From JAAZGD01 sp964383845 (GTDB lineage: Bacteria; Bacillota; Clostridia; Peptostreptococcales; Anaerovoracaceae), in contig CAYLIF010000004.1 of assembly GCA_964383845.1 (NCBI GenBank), positions 43,765 to 107,764 of the forward strand: 64,000 nucleotides of DNA, written 5' to 3'. Position 1 is the stretch's first letter. Every line of letters begins with the position of its first letter. The notes below the pieces were generated by a model. The model worked only from the letters and a program-made list of their open reading frames with translations, was not told where the DNA came from and searched no databases. Both the position numbers and the translations under genes were made by a program. This document shows positions 18,429-27,158 of this stretch, piece after piece.

Positions 18429-18876
18429 TTTCCTTATTCTCCTGAATCTTAGGAAAAATATAAATTGTTTCCCCTGGCATTATAAGTTTCAGCTGTTCTC
18501 TTGCTTGTTGCTCAACGAATTCCGAGCTGTTAACATTTGTCAGTAACTCTTCAAATCTTATTTTTTCTTTTATTAGGTCATTCTGCACCTTTATTAGGGC
18601 TTCTTTTTCTTGTACCAAATTGTAGATTCTTGCGCCTTGAATACTACCAGCAATTATTATTATTCCCAAAATAACAAGAGAGATTATTCTTCTTCGAGTT
18701 ACCTTTGCCTTCCTTCGCGTTGATGGGCTTGTTTCTTCAAGGTCACAAGTGTTCTTGCGGAGGATCTCTTCTTCTCGGTATTTCTTTCTCTCTTCTCTTA
18801 TTTCTTGAGCTTCAGAAGGTCGGCTTATAGAATCTCTAATATATTTTTGGCTTCGGCTCATTCTTTTCCTTGCCAT
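18415..18876 (-). CDS. Septum formation initiator, DivIC/FtsB-type
   Basis: A 153-residue bitopic division protein. Residues 1-60 are cytoplasmic, basic and charged; one membrane helix spans about 65-85 (RIISLVILGIIIIAGSI); then a coiled coil (about 87-120, QEKEALIKVQNDLIKEK) leads to the short FtsB/DivIC C-terminal region ending in LIMPGETIYIFP. It fits the FtsL-FtsB-FtsQ divisome subcomplex. It lies between walK (10 bases) and rnmV. The N-terminal extension is longer than in B. subtilis DivIC. Family sure; DivIC versus a paralogous FtsL-like role is inferred. Confidence 0.85.
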   Translation of the reverse strand: MARKRMSRSQKYIRDSISRPSEAQEIREERKKYREEEILRKNTCDLEETSPSTRRKAKVTRRRIISLVILGIIIIAGSIQGARIYNLVQEKEALIKVQNDLIKEKIRFEELLTNVNSSEFVEQQAREQLKLIMPGETIYIFPKIQENKESEDN

Positions 18877-18885
18877 AACAACCCC

Positions 18886-20715
18886 CTACTCTATCCCTGC
18901 TTCCTTTGGAATACTGGCACTGGGCAGAACAATAACTACAGTGGTGCCCTTGCCCTCCACGCTATCGATTAATATTTTGCCTTGATGTTCCTCAACAATT
19001 TGTTTGGTAATAGATAGGCCTAGACCCGTACCTCCCACACCACCTGAACGCGCTTTGTCCACTCGGAAAAATCTTTCGAAGACTCTAGATAGGTCCGCCT
19101 TAGGTATACCAATTCCGTTGTCCTTAACGGTGATTCTTATGGCTTCTTCTTCCAAACGCAAGTCCACATCAATACGGCCTCCTGTTTCAGTGTATTTTAT
19201 GGCATTGCTTAGTAGGTTCATAAGAACTTGCTCCATCCTGTCTTTATCAACATAGGCCAAGGCTTCTTTCCCTGAGTTGAAAAGTGAATTTAGTTGTTGG
19301 GATTTTGCCTCTGACTGAAGCTTTACTTTTAACACTACTCTTTTAAGCAGCTCTGTTAGGTTCAATACTTGTTTATGCATTTCTTCCTGGTTATACTCTA
19401 AACGTGACAACTGCAATAGGTCTCTAACCAACCTAGCCATTCGATCTGTCTCGCTGTCAATTATCTCAAGAAAATCATTGGCTTGCTCAGGATTTTCAGG
19501 GCAGTTATCCATGAGGGTTTCCGTATAGCTTTTGATAGTAGTTAATGGAGTCTTCAATTCATGGCTTACATTTGCCACAAAGTCCATTTGCATATATTCT
19601 AGTTTATGTCTTTGGGTAACATCTTGAAGTATAAGGATTAGACCAATTTCTTTGCCTTTCTCATCCCTAAATTTGTCGTAACGAAGGTTATATATAAAAC
19701 CTCCAGTTTCGAAGGATTCTATTTTGGCACCACTGGCCGCTTTTCGCCTTAGTGATTCCAGGTTCAAGTTTTCATTTAAAACCCCTTCTATTATTTGATC
19801 ATAATTTGATGTAAGTGCGCTTTGGGACACTATCTTTAAAATGTCCATGGCTGCTTGGTTGGCGTGAATTATATTACCTTGTAAATCCATTGCAATTAGT
19901 CCATCCGCCATATGCCTTAATACTGTTTCCAGCTTGTTTTTTTCGTTGCTCATTTCTGAAAGAGTCTTGTTTAGCTCCAATCTCAAAAGGTTAAACATAT
20001 TTGCAAGTTCACCAATTTCATCATTGGACTTTACGCTAACCTCTTCACTGAAATCTCCTTCAGCCATTCTTTGGGCCTTTTCTGTAACATGTTTAATAGG
20101 TTCAGTTATGCTTTTAGAAATAAAAAATCCCAAGATTATTGTAACTAACAGACCTAAAGCCATTCCTTTAGCAAAAATTTCTTTGGAGCTAGTCATGGCG
20201 TCATCAATTGAGCTTAGGTCTGCTCTAAGATATACTGTGCCCAAAACTCCACCATTATTTACAATAGGGAAAACCATATTCATTACTGGTATGGTGCCTT
20301 GAGATGTGCTTAAGGCGGTTTCGCTCTCTCCTTCTTCTCCAGAGAGTCCTTTTAAAATCAACCCTTCGTCAAGGAGTCCTAATGCGCTTACCCCAGCATT
20401 TTCATTGCTGGCAGCTATTATTTGAAAATTTTCGTCTATCACGAAAATCTCTTCTTTTAAGCTGCTACCCCAAGCATTAACATTTCTTTGGATTTCTTCT
20501 TGTTGTTTTTCTATGTCATCATATTCTAGAAGTGAAGAAAGCAATGTACCCTGCTGGAGGGAGTTTCTCATATTATCAGCAATTGTTCCCCTAAGATACT
20601 CCTCGGTTTGGGACATAATAAAGACACCAATTATTGTAGTTGCAATAAAAACAAGCAAGCAGTAAATTAATACAATTCGCAGTCGTATACCACGGCTTTT
20701 CTTTTGGATACTCAT
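18886..20715 (-). CDS. walK: Cell-wall sensor histidine kinase WalK
   Basis: A 609-residue sensor of the WalKR (YycGF) system controlling wall hydrolase genes. Domains: TM1 (13-34), an extracellular Cache-like sensor (about 35-180), TM2 (183-200), HAMP (about 200-250), PAS (about 262-370), HisKA with phosphorylated H385 in VSHELKTP, and HATPase_c with N-box MNLLSNAIKYTE and G-boxes DNGIGIP and GTGLGLSI. It follows walR by 12 bases. The auxiliary yycH/yycI genes that normally follow are absent; divIC follows instead. Confidence 0.92.
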   Translation of the reverse strand: MSIQKKSRGIRLRIVLIYCLLVFIATTIIGVFIMSQTEEYLRGTIADNMRNSLQQGTLLSSLLEYDDIEKQQEEIQRNVNAWGSSLKEEIFVIDENFQIIAASNENAGVSALGLLDEGLILKGLSGEEGESETALSTSQGTIPVMNMVFPIVNNGGVLGTVYLRADLSSIDDAMTSSKEIFAKGMALGLLVTIILGFFISKSITEPIKHVTEKAQRMAEGDFSEEVSVKSNDEIGELANMFNLLRLELNKTLSEMSNEKNKLETVLRHMADGLIAMDLQGNIIHANQAAMDILKIVSQSALTSNYDQIIEGVLNENLNLESLRRKAASGAKIESFETGGFIYNLRYDKFRDEKGKEIGLILILQDVTQRHKLEYMQMDFVANVSHELKTPLTTIKSYTETLMDNCPENPEQANDFLEIIDSETDRMARLVRDLLQLSRLEYNQEEMHKQVLNLTELLKRVVLKVKLQSEAKSQQLNSLFNSGKEALAYVDKDRMEQVLMNLLSNAIKYTETGGRIDVDLRLEEEAIRITVKDNGIGIPKADLSRVFERFFRVDKARSGGVGGTGLGLSITKQIVEEHQGKILIDSVEGKGTTVVIVLPSASIPKEAGIE

Positions 20716-20727
20716 AAGCTAATAGCC

Positions 20728-21420
20728 CTAACTCCTTATAAAGTAATATCCTATGCCTCTTTTTGTCATTATGTATTTGGGGTCGGCAGAATCATCTTCT
20801 AGTTTTTCTCGAAGCCTTCTCACCGTTACATCTACTGTTCGGATGTCACCATAATATTCGTAACCCCAGACTTCTTCTAAAAGTTGTTCTCTAGAAAAAA
20901 CCTTGTTTTCTCTTTCTGCGAGATACTTCAAGAGTTCAAACTCACGCAAAGTAAGTTCCAAAGGAATCCCACCTTTTCTAACCTCATACTTGTTCATATC
21001 TACATCAAGATTACCATAACTATGAACATTTTCAACTTCGTCAGAGTTACCAATATCCATCCTTCTAATATTAGCTTTTATCCGGGCAATAAGTTCTCGC
21101 ATTCCAAAAGGTTTAGTGATATAGTCGTCAGCCCCTAATTCAAGGCCCAAAACTTTATCTACTTCCTCTTCTTTTGCGGTTAACATTACAACGGGGACTT
21201 GATTGTTTTCTCGGGTCCGCTTTAAGACTTCAAAACCATCCATTTTTGGAAGCATAACATCAAGTAAGACTAAATCGGGATTAATAGTCCTAATCTTCTC
21301 AAGCCCTTCATCTCCATCGTAAGCTACCTCAACCTGGAAACCATCTTTTTCTAGGTTGAATTTTATGATATCTGAAATGGGCTTTTCATCTTCTATAATC
21401 AAAACCTTTTTCAAATTCAC
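20728..21420 (-). CDS. walR: Response regulator WalR (OmpR/PhoB type)
   Basis: A 230-residue DNA-binding response regulator partnered with WalK. The receiver has the acidic pair E10/D11 in IIEDE, phospho-acceptor D54 (LLDVMLPKMDG) and K in MLTAKEE. The C-terminal winged helix ends with TVDVTVRRLREKLEDD and RGIGYYF. The start is taken as GTG at 21420 because GGAGG sits seven bases upstream; a longer frame from 21450 would include the ribosome site itself. The M23 peptidase gene lies 36 bases upstream, a plausible co-transcribed wall hydrolase. Confidence 0.94.
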   Translation of the reverse strand: MNLKKVLIIEDEKPISDIIKFNLEKDGFQVEVAYDGDEGLEKIRTINPDLVLLDVMLPKMDGFEVLKRTRENNQVPVVMLTAKEEEVDKVLGLELGADDYITKPFGMRELIARIKANIRRMDIGNSDEVENVHSYGNLDVDMNKYEVRKGGIPLELTLREFELLKYLAERENKVFSREQLLEEVWGYEYYGDIRTVDVTVRRLREKLEDDSADPKYIMTKRGIGYYFIRS

Positions 21421-21456
21421 GGCCTTCCCTCCTTTTAATACTCGGAACACTTGTAA

Positions 21457-24159
21457 TTAAAGATAACTAAGTGGGTTCTTTGCAACCCCAAGCTCTCGCA
21501 CTTCGAAATGAAGATGGGGTCCAGTACTTCTTCCTGTATTTCCAACGTCCGATATATGTTGCCCTTGGTAAACCTTATCTCCAACAGATACATATAGTTT
21601 GCTACAATGGCCGTATACCGTGGTTCGGTTTCCGCCGTGATCGATTTCTACACAATATCCCAATTGACCGTTATAACCTGCAAGTATTACAGTGCCTCCA
21701 TCTGCAGCCCTAATTTTTGTTCCTGAAGGAGCTGCTAAGTCGACACCACTATGCATTCTTCCCCATCTTGTTCCAAAAGGTGAGGTAAGCTTGAATCCAG
21801 AAACAGGATAAACTAATTCCCCGGTGCCTTGTAGTGGAGGTAGTGGCTTTGTCCCTACAAGAATAAGGGCTGTGACAGGCTCGCTTATCATTTTTTCCTC
21901 TAAAATCATTTTAGCAGCTTCCTTACCATTGTTGCGGACAATTTTTGCTACAACTTCTCTTTGGCCATCAGCTCCAGCCACTTTGGTTGTTTTTTCGCCC
22001 TTCCAGACCCTATCGTCTTCCTCATAGGTAGTTATATGGGGAATATATTCAATGTATTTCGTAATTTCCACAGTTTGAACTTTTACCATTGGAACTTTTT
22101 CAGACAGATGCAAAGTAGCCCCTATCTCTAATTGCCTAACGTCTACTTCAGGGTTTGATTCTTTTAGCTGATCTTGAGTGATGCCATGTTTTTCTGCAAC
22201 AATTGCAAAGGTCTCTCCTGGCTCTACAATATGGACATCGGATTTTCTTCCTCCTGTGAGAATTTTTTCCACTACATCGTCAACATTCTCCATACGGCCC
22301 AACTGTGTATCAATCTCTTTTATCTCTATTTCTTCTGCAAAGGTAACACTTTCGTATTCTGTGTTTTCATTTTGTGAAAGGTAATTATTGAGTATTCGGT
22401 TAAGAACTCGATCAGCTTCTTCCTCTTTACTCATAATCCCAACTCTTTTTCCATCGATGTAAATCCCATAACCTTTTGCGGTTAAATCTTGCATATATGT
22501 TAGCCTTCTAAGTACCTTTTCCTGATCGTCTATCTCCTTATTTGTAATTATAACTCTTTTAAAGGTAATGTCTTGTGTTTTATCTATAGCTATTAATGCC
22601 TCATGTTCTTTGGAAAGTTGCTGGTTAACAACATCCACAAGCATCGTGACATCTTCTTGTGACTTTACTATTCCCAAAGCTCGGTTATTATATGAATACT
22701 CGTAGCCTGTTATAAAGTTGGCAAAGCTAACTAGCAAAATGAGGACAATAACCACCCCTGCCATAGTCCCAAAAAGTAACTCCTTATTTCTATCACTAAG
22801 GATTCTTAATCTATTATATCGCCAAGTTAATCCACTTTGCATGCTAACAATTATGTCATTTATTTTATCGCTTCGTCTATCTAAAAAGTCTATCATGTTG
22901 ACCAAACGATTAGACAAAACTGCCCCTCTATTAATCATGCGATGCTTTGTCTTCACTGGCATCATAAGGATTCTCTTCCAACGCACCTTTAACAGATGGT
23001 TCATTCGATCCTTAAATGACCCAGGGTTTTTAGCTGGCACTGGTTTTCTTTCTTTACGTGGCAATTTGGCATTAGCCGCTTTTATATCATCTCGTTTTTT
23101 TAACTCTTCATACCTTGTTTTTTGGTATTCACGATTATATGCTTCTTTTTCAGCCTTTTTCTCTACCTTTGGAAGTGATTTGAAGTAGGCCTGTCTATTC
23201 TTTTTTTCTTTTTTCTTTTCTGCTCTCTCACTTAGCATGGCTTCTCTTTGTGCCACTGATGCTATGTAATCTCTTTCTCGTACAACTCTCTCTTCATATC
23301 TATTTTGTCTTCGACGAAGGGTTTCTTCTATTCTTATTTCTCTACGTCTTGCCATATCACGAGCACGTTTTTGCTCTCGTTCAACTATAGCCTCTCGACG
23401 TTGGGAGATTTCCTCCTCATATTTCTTGCGGTCCTGTTTGTCTTTTAATTTGTCAGCTTTATTTTTTTTCTTTTCTTCTTCTATTAATAGTTTTTCTCGT
23501 TCTTTTTCTCTTTTTTCTTTGTCCACATACTTTTGATCAGAAATAGCAAATCTGTTATTTCTTGACTCGAAATAGCGAGCAATGAAAGAGTTCTTTCGTC
23601 TTTCTTCCCTATCTTTTAGCCTTTTTTCTTTTGCTTCTTCTCTTAATATCTTAGTGGTTTCTTTGTTTGACTTTTTTTCTTCTTTTAGCTGCTTTTTTCT
23701 TTCTTTTTGATCAGCTTTTTTTTGCAGCTTATCAATACGAATCTTTTGCTTATTTCGAAGTTCTTCTACCTTTATGTTTGACTTCTCTATATACTCCCTG
23801 TCTTTCTCAGCTTCTTCTTGCAGGTCTTTTTTTAATTTTTCCTCAGAGACTTCTAATCTTTTCTTGCGGCGTTCTTCCATTCTATGATCTATATCATCAG
23901 TAATTAGTTCTTTTTTTACCACTGAACTTAACTCTTTTTCCACATCAAGATTAGACACACCATTAATTTTTTCTGTGATGCGTTTTGCTAAAACAAGCTT
24001 TGCCTCTTCTGGACTTAGTGTTCCATAATCTGGATACACTTTGGTAGCTTCACTGTTATTTGAAGGCTCAGTATTATTTTTTATGGTTTGTGTTTTTTCG
24101 GAAGCCTTTTTGGCTTCTTCCACCTTTTTTTTATTTTTACCTGAAGAAAATAGGCCCAT
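21457..24159 (-). CDS. M23 metallopeptidase with LysM, G5 and long charged cytoplasmic extension
   Basis: A 900-residue cell-wall endopeptidase anchored by one membrane helix at about 462-486. Outside the membrane: a helical linker, LysM (about 641-685), G5 domain (about 692-770) and the M23 domain (about 780-897) with zinc ligands H803 and D807 (MHSGVDL) and H882/H884 (PHLHFEV), so it should be active. Inside: residues 1-460, an extraordinarily Lys/Arg/Glu-rich, coiled-coil-like tail with few hydrophobics. The extracellular layout is known in clostridial peptidases; a tail this long is unusual. It precedes walR-walK, the regulators expected to govern such enzymes. No frameshift is apparent. 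Confidence 0.9.
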   Translation of the reverse strand: MGLFSSGKNKKKVEEAKKASEKTQTIKNNTEPSNNSEATKVYPDYGTLSPEEAKLVLAKRITEKINGVSNLDVEKELSSVVKKELITDDIDHRMEERRKKRLEVSEEKLKKDLQEEAEKDREYIEKSNIKVEELRNKQKIRIDKLQKKADQKERKKQLKEEKKSNKETTKILREEAKEKRLKDREERRKNSFIARYFESRNNRFAISDQKYVDKEKREKEREKLLIEEEKKKNKADKLKDKQDRKKYEEEISQRREAIVEREQKRARDMARRREIRIEETLRRRQNRYEERVVRERDYIASVAQREAMLSERAEKKKEKKNRQAYFKSLPKVEKKAEKEAYNREYQKTRYEELKKRDDIKAANAKLPRKERKPVPAKNPGSFKDRMNHLLKVRWKRILMMPVKTKHRMINRGAVLSNRLVNMIDFLDRRSDKINDIIVSMQSGLTWRYNRLRILSDRNKELLFGTMAGVVIVLILLVSFANFITGYEYSYNNRALGIVKSQEDVTMLVDVVNQQLSKEHEALIAIDKTQDITFKRVIITNKEIDDQEKVLRRLTYMQDLTAKGYGIYIDGKRVGIMSKEEEADRVLNRILNNYLSQNENTEYESVTFAEEIEIKEIDTQLGRMENVDDVVEKILTGGRKSDVHIVEPGETFAIVAEKHGITQDQLKESNPEVDVRQLEIGATLHLSEKVPMVKVQTVEITKYIEYIPHITTYEEDDRVWKGEKTTKVAGADGQREVVAKIVRNNGKEAAKMILEEKMISEPVTALILVGTKPLPPLQGTGELVYPVSGFKLTSPFGTRWGRMHSGVDLAAPSGTKIRAADGGTVILAGYNGQLGYCVEIDHGGNRTTVYGHCSKLYVSVGDKVYQGQHISDVGNTGRSTGPHLHFEVRELGVAKNPLSYL

Positions 24160-24208
24160 TAAATAACTATCTCCGTTCTATTTTGTTTAATCCTAACATC
24201 TATTATGT

Positions 24209-25369
24209 CTATAAGTTTTCTTTTATATTTTGAAAACAACTACATAAGCTGCCATTGGAAGTTTTCCCTGTATCTTGGCACTCTTTGCAATTATATTGTA
24301 TATCTGTATATTGAGGAGAGTACCCTGCCTCCGTCATTCTAAAGGCTCTCTCTTCCCTTTTTCTCATTAAAATTTTTCGAATTCCTTCTCTCTTTTCCGT
24401 GCTGCTGGCCAATGCCGTTCTTGTCAGTTCAATGCTTAAACTAGAGATTTCTTCATCCAAGTTCCTAATGATCTCGTCCTTGCGGTAAACTTCTTCTCGT
24501 CTTTCAAGAGCATCTTCCCTTGCAGATTCTCTCATTCGGCTGTATATACCATCCACAGTGTTGATACCTTGAATTCCTTTTGGCGCCCCGTCTAAAGCTT
24601 TCCCGATTCCTTCTCTTTGATTTGAAAGGACTCTATCTATGTAATTAAGGTTAGGATTTGAGATGCCTGTGGTTTTGCTGCAAGCTTCTAACACTGTTTC
24701 TAAAGGAATTCCCCAACCCTCTAGCCATTGTTCCATCATCTTTCGCTCAGCCTCCGTTGGGTTTCTCCACCAACCAAGAGCTTTGAATATACGACGATGC
24801 TTTTGATTCTGCATATCATTCTTTTCAAGATGCTCTTCAATCTTTTCTAACTCAAATAGCCCTTTATCCACCCAGTCTTTTACTATGGCCTGTATGTATT
24901 TTATACTAGGATTGTGTTTGTTCTTTGAAGAATATGTAAATGCATAAATAATCATTTCTGGATTTGCCCCAAAGTCTGTTAGCCAGGAGACAATTTCTGC
25001 AGGTTCAGCTCCTCCAAGGGGCCTTCCCAAAACTCTTTGTATCATAGCAAACATATCAACTAGCTCTCGATCATCTAAAGGACAATCTTCAATAAGAGAT
25101 TTTTTCTTTATTTCGGGAAGTGTAACTTCTAAGACTTCTTTGTCTCTCCAATAATTAAGAGCATCCAGCACCACTTCTTCGGGAATATTTAAAGCCAGGG
25201 AAGCAAGCTCAATATCCGCTGTCTCACCAGCTTGTTTTTGCATAGTAAAATAGAGGTACACCTTTACGAAATCTCCAGGCGTATCTGCTAAATAGTTGTT
25301 GATAAACATATTATTAATGTGGGTGTCTTTGAAGCAGAGTTCTCCCCAATTTCTAAGCTTTATATCCAA
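24209..25369 (-). CDS. DnaD-domain replication protein fused to helicase-loader zinc-binding region
   Basis: A 386-residue DNA replication protein. A DnaD-like N-terminal region is followed by two DnaD/DnaB_2 helical repeats (about 100-175 and 195-262, each ending in a YI-x-AI/YIDRVL signature). Residues about 280-386 resemble the N-terminal part of clostridial DnaC/DnaI loaders: a helical EEVYRKDEIIRNLDEEI segment and a zinc site C361, C364, C376, C378 (CKECQDTG, CSC). The AAA+ ATPase that should follow is absent; the frame stops and 50 bases later the M23 gene begins. TTG start with GGGAGG nine bases upstream. It follows the replicative helicase gene, fitting a loading role. Confidence 0.85.
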   Translation of the reverse strand: MDIKLRNWGELCFKDTHINNMFINNYLADTPGDFVKVYLYFTMQKQAGETADIELASLALNIPEEVVLDALNYWRDKEVLEVTLPEIKKKSLIEDCPLDDRELVDMFAMIQRVLGRPLGGAEPAEIVSWLTDFGANPEMIIYAFTYSSKNKHNPSIKYIQAIVKDWVDKGLFELEKIEEHLEKNDMQNQKHRRIFKALGWWRNPTEAERKMMEQWLEGWGIPLETVLEACSKTTGISNPNLNYIDRVLSNQREGIGKALDGAPKGIQGINTVDGIYSRMRESAREDALERREEVYRKDEIIRNLDEEISSLSIELTRTALASSTEKREGIRKILMRKREERAFRMTEAGYSPQYTDIQYNCKECQDTGKTSNGSLCSCFQNIKENL

Positions 25370-25374
25370 AAAAA

Positions 25375-26703
25375 CTATCCTCCCAAGCCACTTTTGTCTA
25401 CGAATTTAGTGTAATTGCTTAGCCATGTTAGTTCTACTTTTCCCGTTGGGCCACTTCGGTTTTTTGCAATAATCAGGTCACATACTCCTGGCTTTTCGCT
25501 ATCATCTACATTATAGTAATCATCCCGGTATAAAAATATTACTATATCCGCATCCTGCTCAATTGAACCTGATTCTCTAAGGTCTGAAAGTATTGGAATA
25601 TGTGGTTTCCGTAGTTCTGGAGCACGAGATAGCTGTGAAAGTACAATTACAGGGCAATCGATTTCTCTAGCTAGCTGCTTCATGTTTCTAGACAAGGAGG
25701 AAATCTCCTGTTGTCTGTTTTCTGCTCTTCCTTCAAATGACATTAGTTGTAGATAGTCAATAAGTATTAAATCCAATCCATTTTCTGCCTTAAGTCTGCG
25801 GCATTTGTTTTTTATTTCTGAAAATAATATTCCCGGTGTGTCGTCAATAAACATTTCACCTTTGGTTATTGTATCAACGGCTCTACTTAGTTGTTCCCAC
25901 TCATCACCTTCAAGATCACCTATTTTGAGTCTATTAGATTCAATTCTAGATTCCATTGACAAAAGCCTAAGGCCTAACTGCTCTTTAGACATCTCCAATG
26001 AAAAAATAAGCACTTTAGCCTTACTCTTCAATGCAGCCTGTTGAGCAATATTAAGTGCCAAAGATGTCTTGCCCATAGAGGGTCGGGCAGCAACTATTAT
26101 AAGTTCGGAATTCTGGAATCCACCAAAAGTTCTATCATAATCTGTAAATCCAGAAGGAATCCCCATTACTTGGCCCTTCAATTTACAGTTTTCGTCTATG
26201 CTATTAAGATTTTGGTCTAGAACTTCTCTTATGGAAGCAACGTCTTTGTTTTGTCTGGATCTTGCTACATCAAAAATCTTTTGCTCAGCTGAATCTATAA
26301 GTTCAGAAGCCTGGGTTTTTTCTTTATAGCCCAAGTCAATAATTTCTGTTGAAACTTCAATCAGCTTTCTAAGGCTTGCTTTTTCTGCTACAATTTTACC
26401 ATATTCTCCAGCATTTGCAGTTGTTGGTACTCCTGAAGCCAAAGAAAAGACATAGGCTCTACCTCCAACCATGTCCAAAGAATTCCTTTTTTTCAATTCT
26501 TCAGCAACTGTAACAGTATCAACAGGTCTTGACGCCCTGTACAATAAAGTAATCACCTCAAAGATTTCTTTGTGGATCTCACTATAGAAATCTTTACTAC
26601 CCACAACCTCCATAATATCCAAAAGAGCATTTTTAGATAGCATCGCTGCACCCAGAACAGACATTTCCGCCTCGGTATTATGGGGAGGAATTCTTTCTAT
26701 CAT
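25375..26703 (-). CDS. dnaB: Replicative DNA helicase
   Basis: Hexameric fork helicase (DnaB of E. coli, DnaC of B. subtilis). 442 residues, normal length. The N-terminal domain opens with PPHNTEAEMSVLGA; the RecA-like domain has Walker A ARPSMGKTSLALN, Walker B LILIDYLQLM and the late motif SGSIEQDADIV. No intein is present. It lies 11 bases after rplI and 5 bases before the DnaD-like gene, so it is part of the yybS-gdpP-rplI-dnaB series. Confidence 0.97.
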   Translation of the reverse strand: MIERIPPHNTEAEMSVLGAAMLSKNALLDIMEVVGSKDFYSEIHKEIFEVITLLYRASRPVDTVTVAEELKKRNSLDMVGGRAYVFSLASGVPTTANAGEYGKIVAEKASLRKLIEVSTEIIDLGYKEKTQASELIDSAEQKIFDVARSRQNKDVASIREVLDQNLNSIDENCKLKGQVMGIPSGFTDYDRTFGGFQNSELIIVAARPSMGKTSLALNIAQQAALKSKAKVLIFSLEMSKEQLGLRLLSMESRIESNRLKIGDLEGDEWEQLSRAVDTITKGEMFIDDTPGILFSEIKNKCRRLKAENGLDLILIDYLQLMSFEGRAENRQQEISSLSRNMKQLAREIDCPVIVLSQLSRAPELRKPHIPILSDLRESGSIEQDADIVIFLYRDDYYNVDDSEKPGVCDLIIAKNRSGPTGKVELTWLSNYTKFVDKSGLGG

Positions 26704-26714
26704 AAGTGTATCTC

Positions 26715-27158
26715 CTAAACTGTTACTTTAACCTTTAAGGTCCCGACAACCTCGTAGTAAAGCTTTATTTTAACTTGGAAATCTCCCATCTGCTTGATTG
26801 GGCTTTCCAATACTATTTTCTTTTTGTCAATTTCTATTTTGTGCTGATCTTTTAAGGCTTCTGCAATGTCATTAGAGGTTATGGATCCAAATAGCCTGCC
26901 ACCCTCTCCACTTTTTGACACTATATTTACTTCAAGTTCTGCTAGTTTATCTGCCAGAGCTTGTGCTTCTTCTTGCTCTTTGTTGAATTTTTCTTCTTGA
27001 AGTTCTTTAGCTTTTTCAATCGAGCGAATGTTTCCTTCTGTACCTTTTTGCGCCAGCCCGCGGGGAAGCAAGAAATTTCTGGCGTAGCCATCGCTTACGT
27101 TAACAACATCTCCAGTTTTTCCTGTTCCTTTAACATCCTTTAATAGTATTACAATCAT
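26715..27158 (-). CDS. rplI: 50S ribosomal protein L9
   Basis: Large-subunit protein at the base of the L1 stalk. 147 residues, normal length: the N-terminal rRNA-binding domain (MIVILLKDVKGTGKTGDVVNVSDGYARNFLLPRG region), a long connecting helix (about 45-75), and the C-terminal domain. The start overlaps the gdpP stop by 4 bases. The yybS-gdpP-rplI-dnaB order is conserved in Firmicutes. Confidence 0.97.
   Translation of the reverse strand: MIVILLKDVKGTGKTGDVVNVSDGYARNFLLPRGLAQKGTEGNIRSIEKAKELQEEKFNKEQEEAQALADKLAELEVNIVSKSGEGGRLFGSITSNDIAEALKDQHKIEIDKKKIVLESPIKQMGDFQVKIKLYYEVVGTLKVKVTV

Noticed and set aside
22718..23188. Long plus-strand frames opposite the M23 peptidase gene
   Set aside because: They are mirror images of the Lys/Glu-rich coding sequence, lack ribosome sites and encode Ser/Phe-rich nonsense-like proteins. 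Similar opposite-strand frames elsewhere were dropped for the same reason.
21457..24159. Two genes joined by error (charged protein plus peptidase)
   Set aside because: The frame is continuous, the membrane helix separates the parts sensibly, and no internal start with a good ribosome site was noticed near residue 450.
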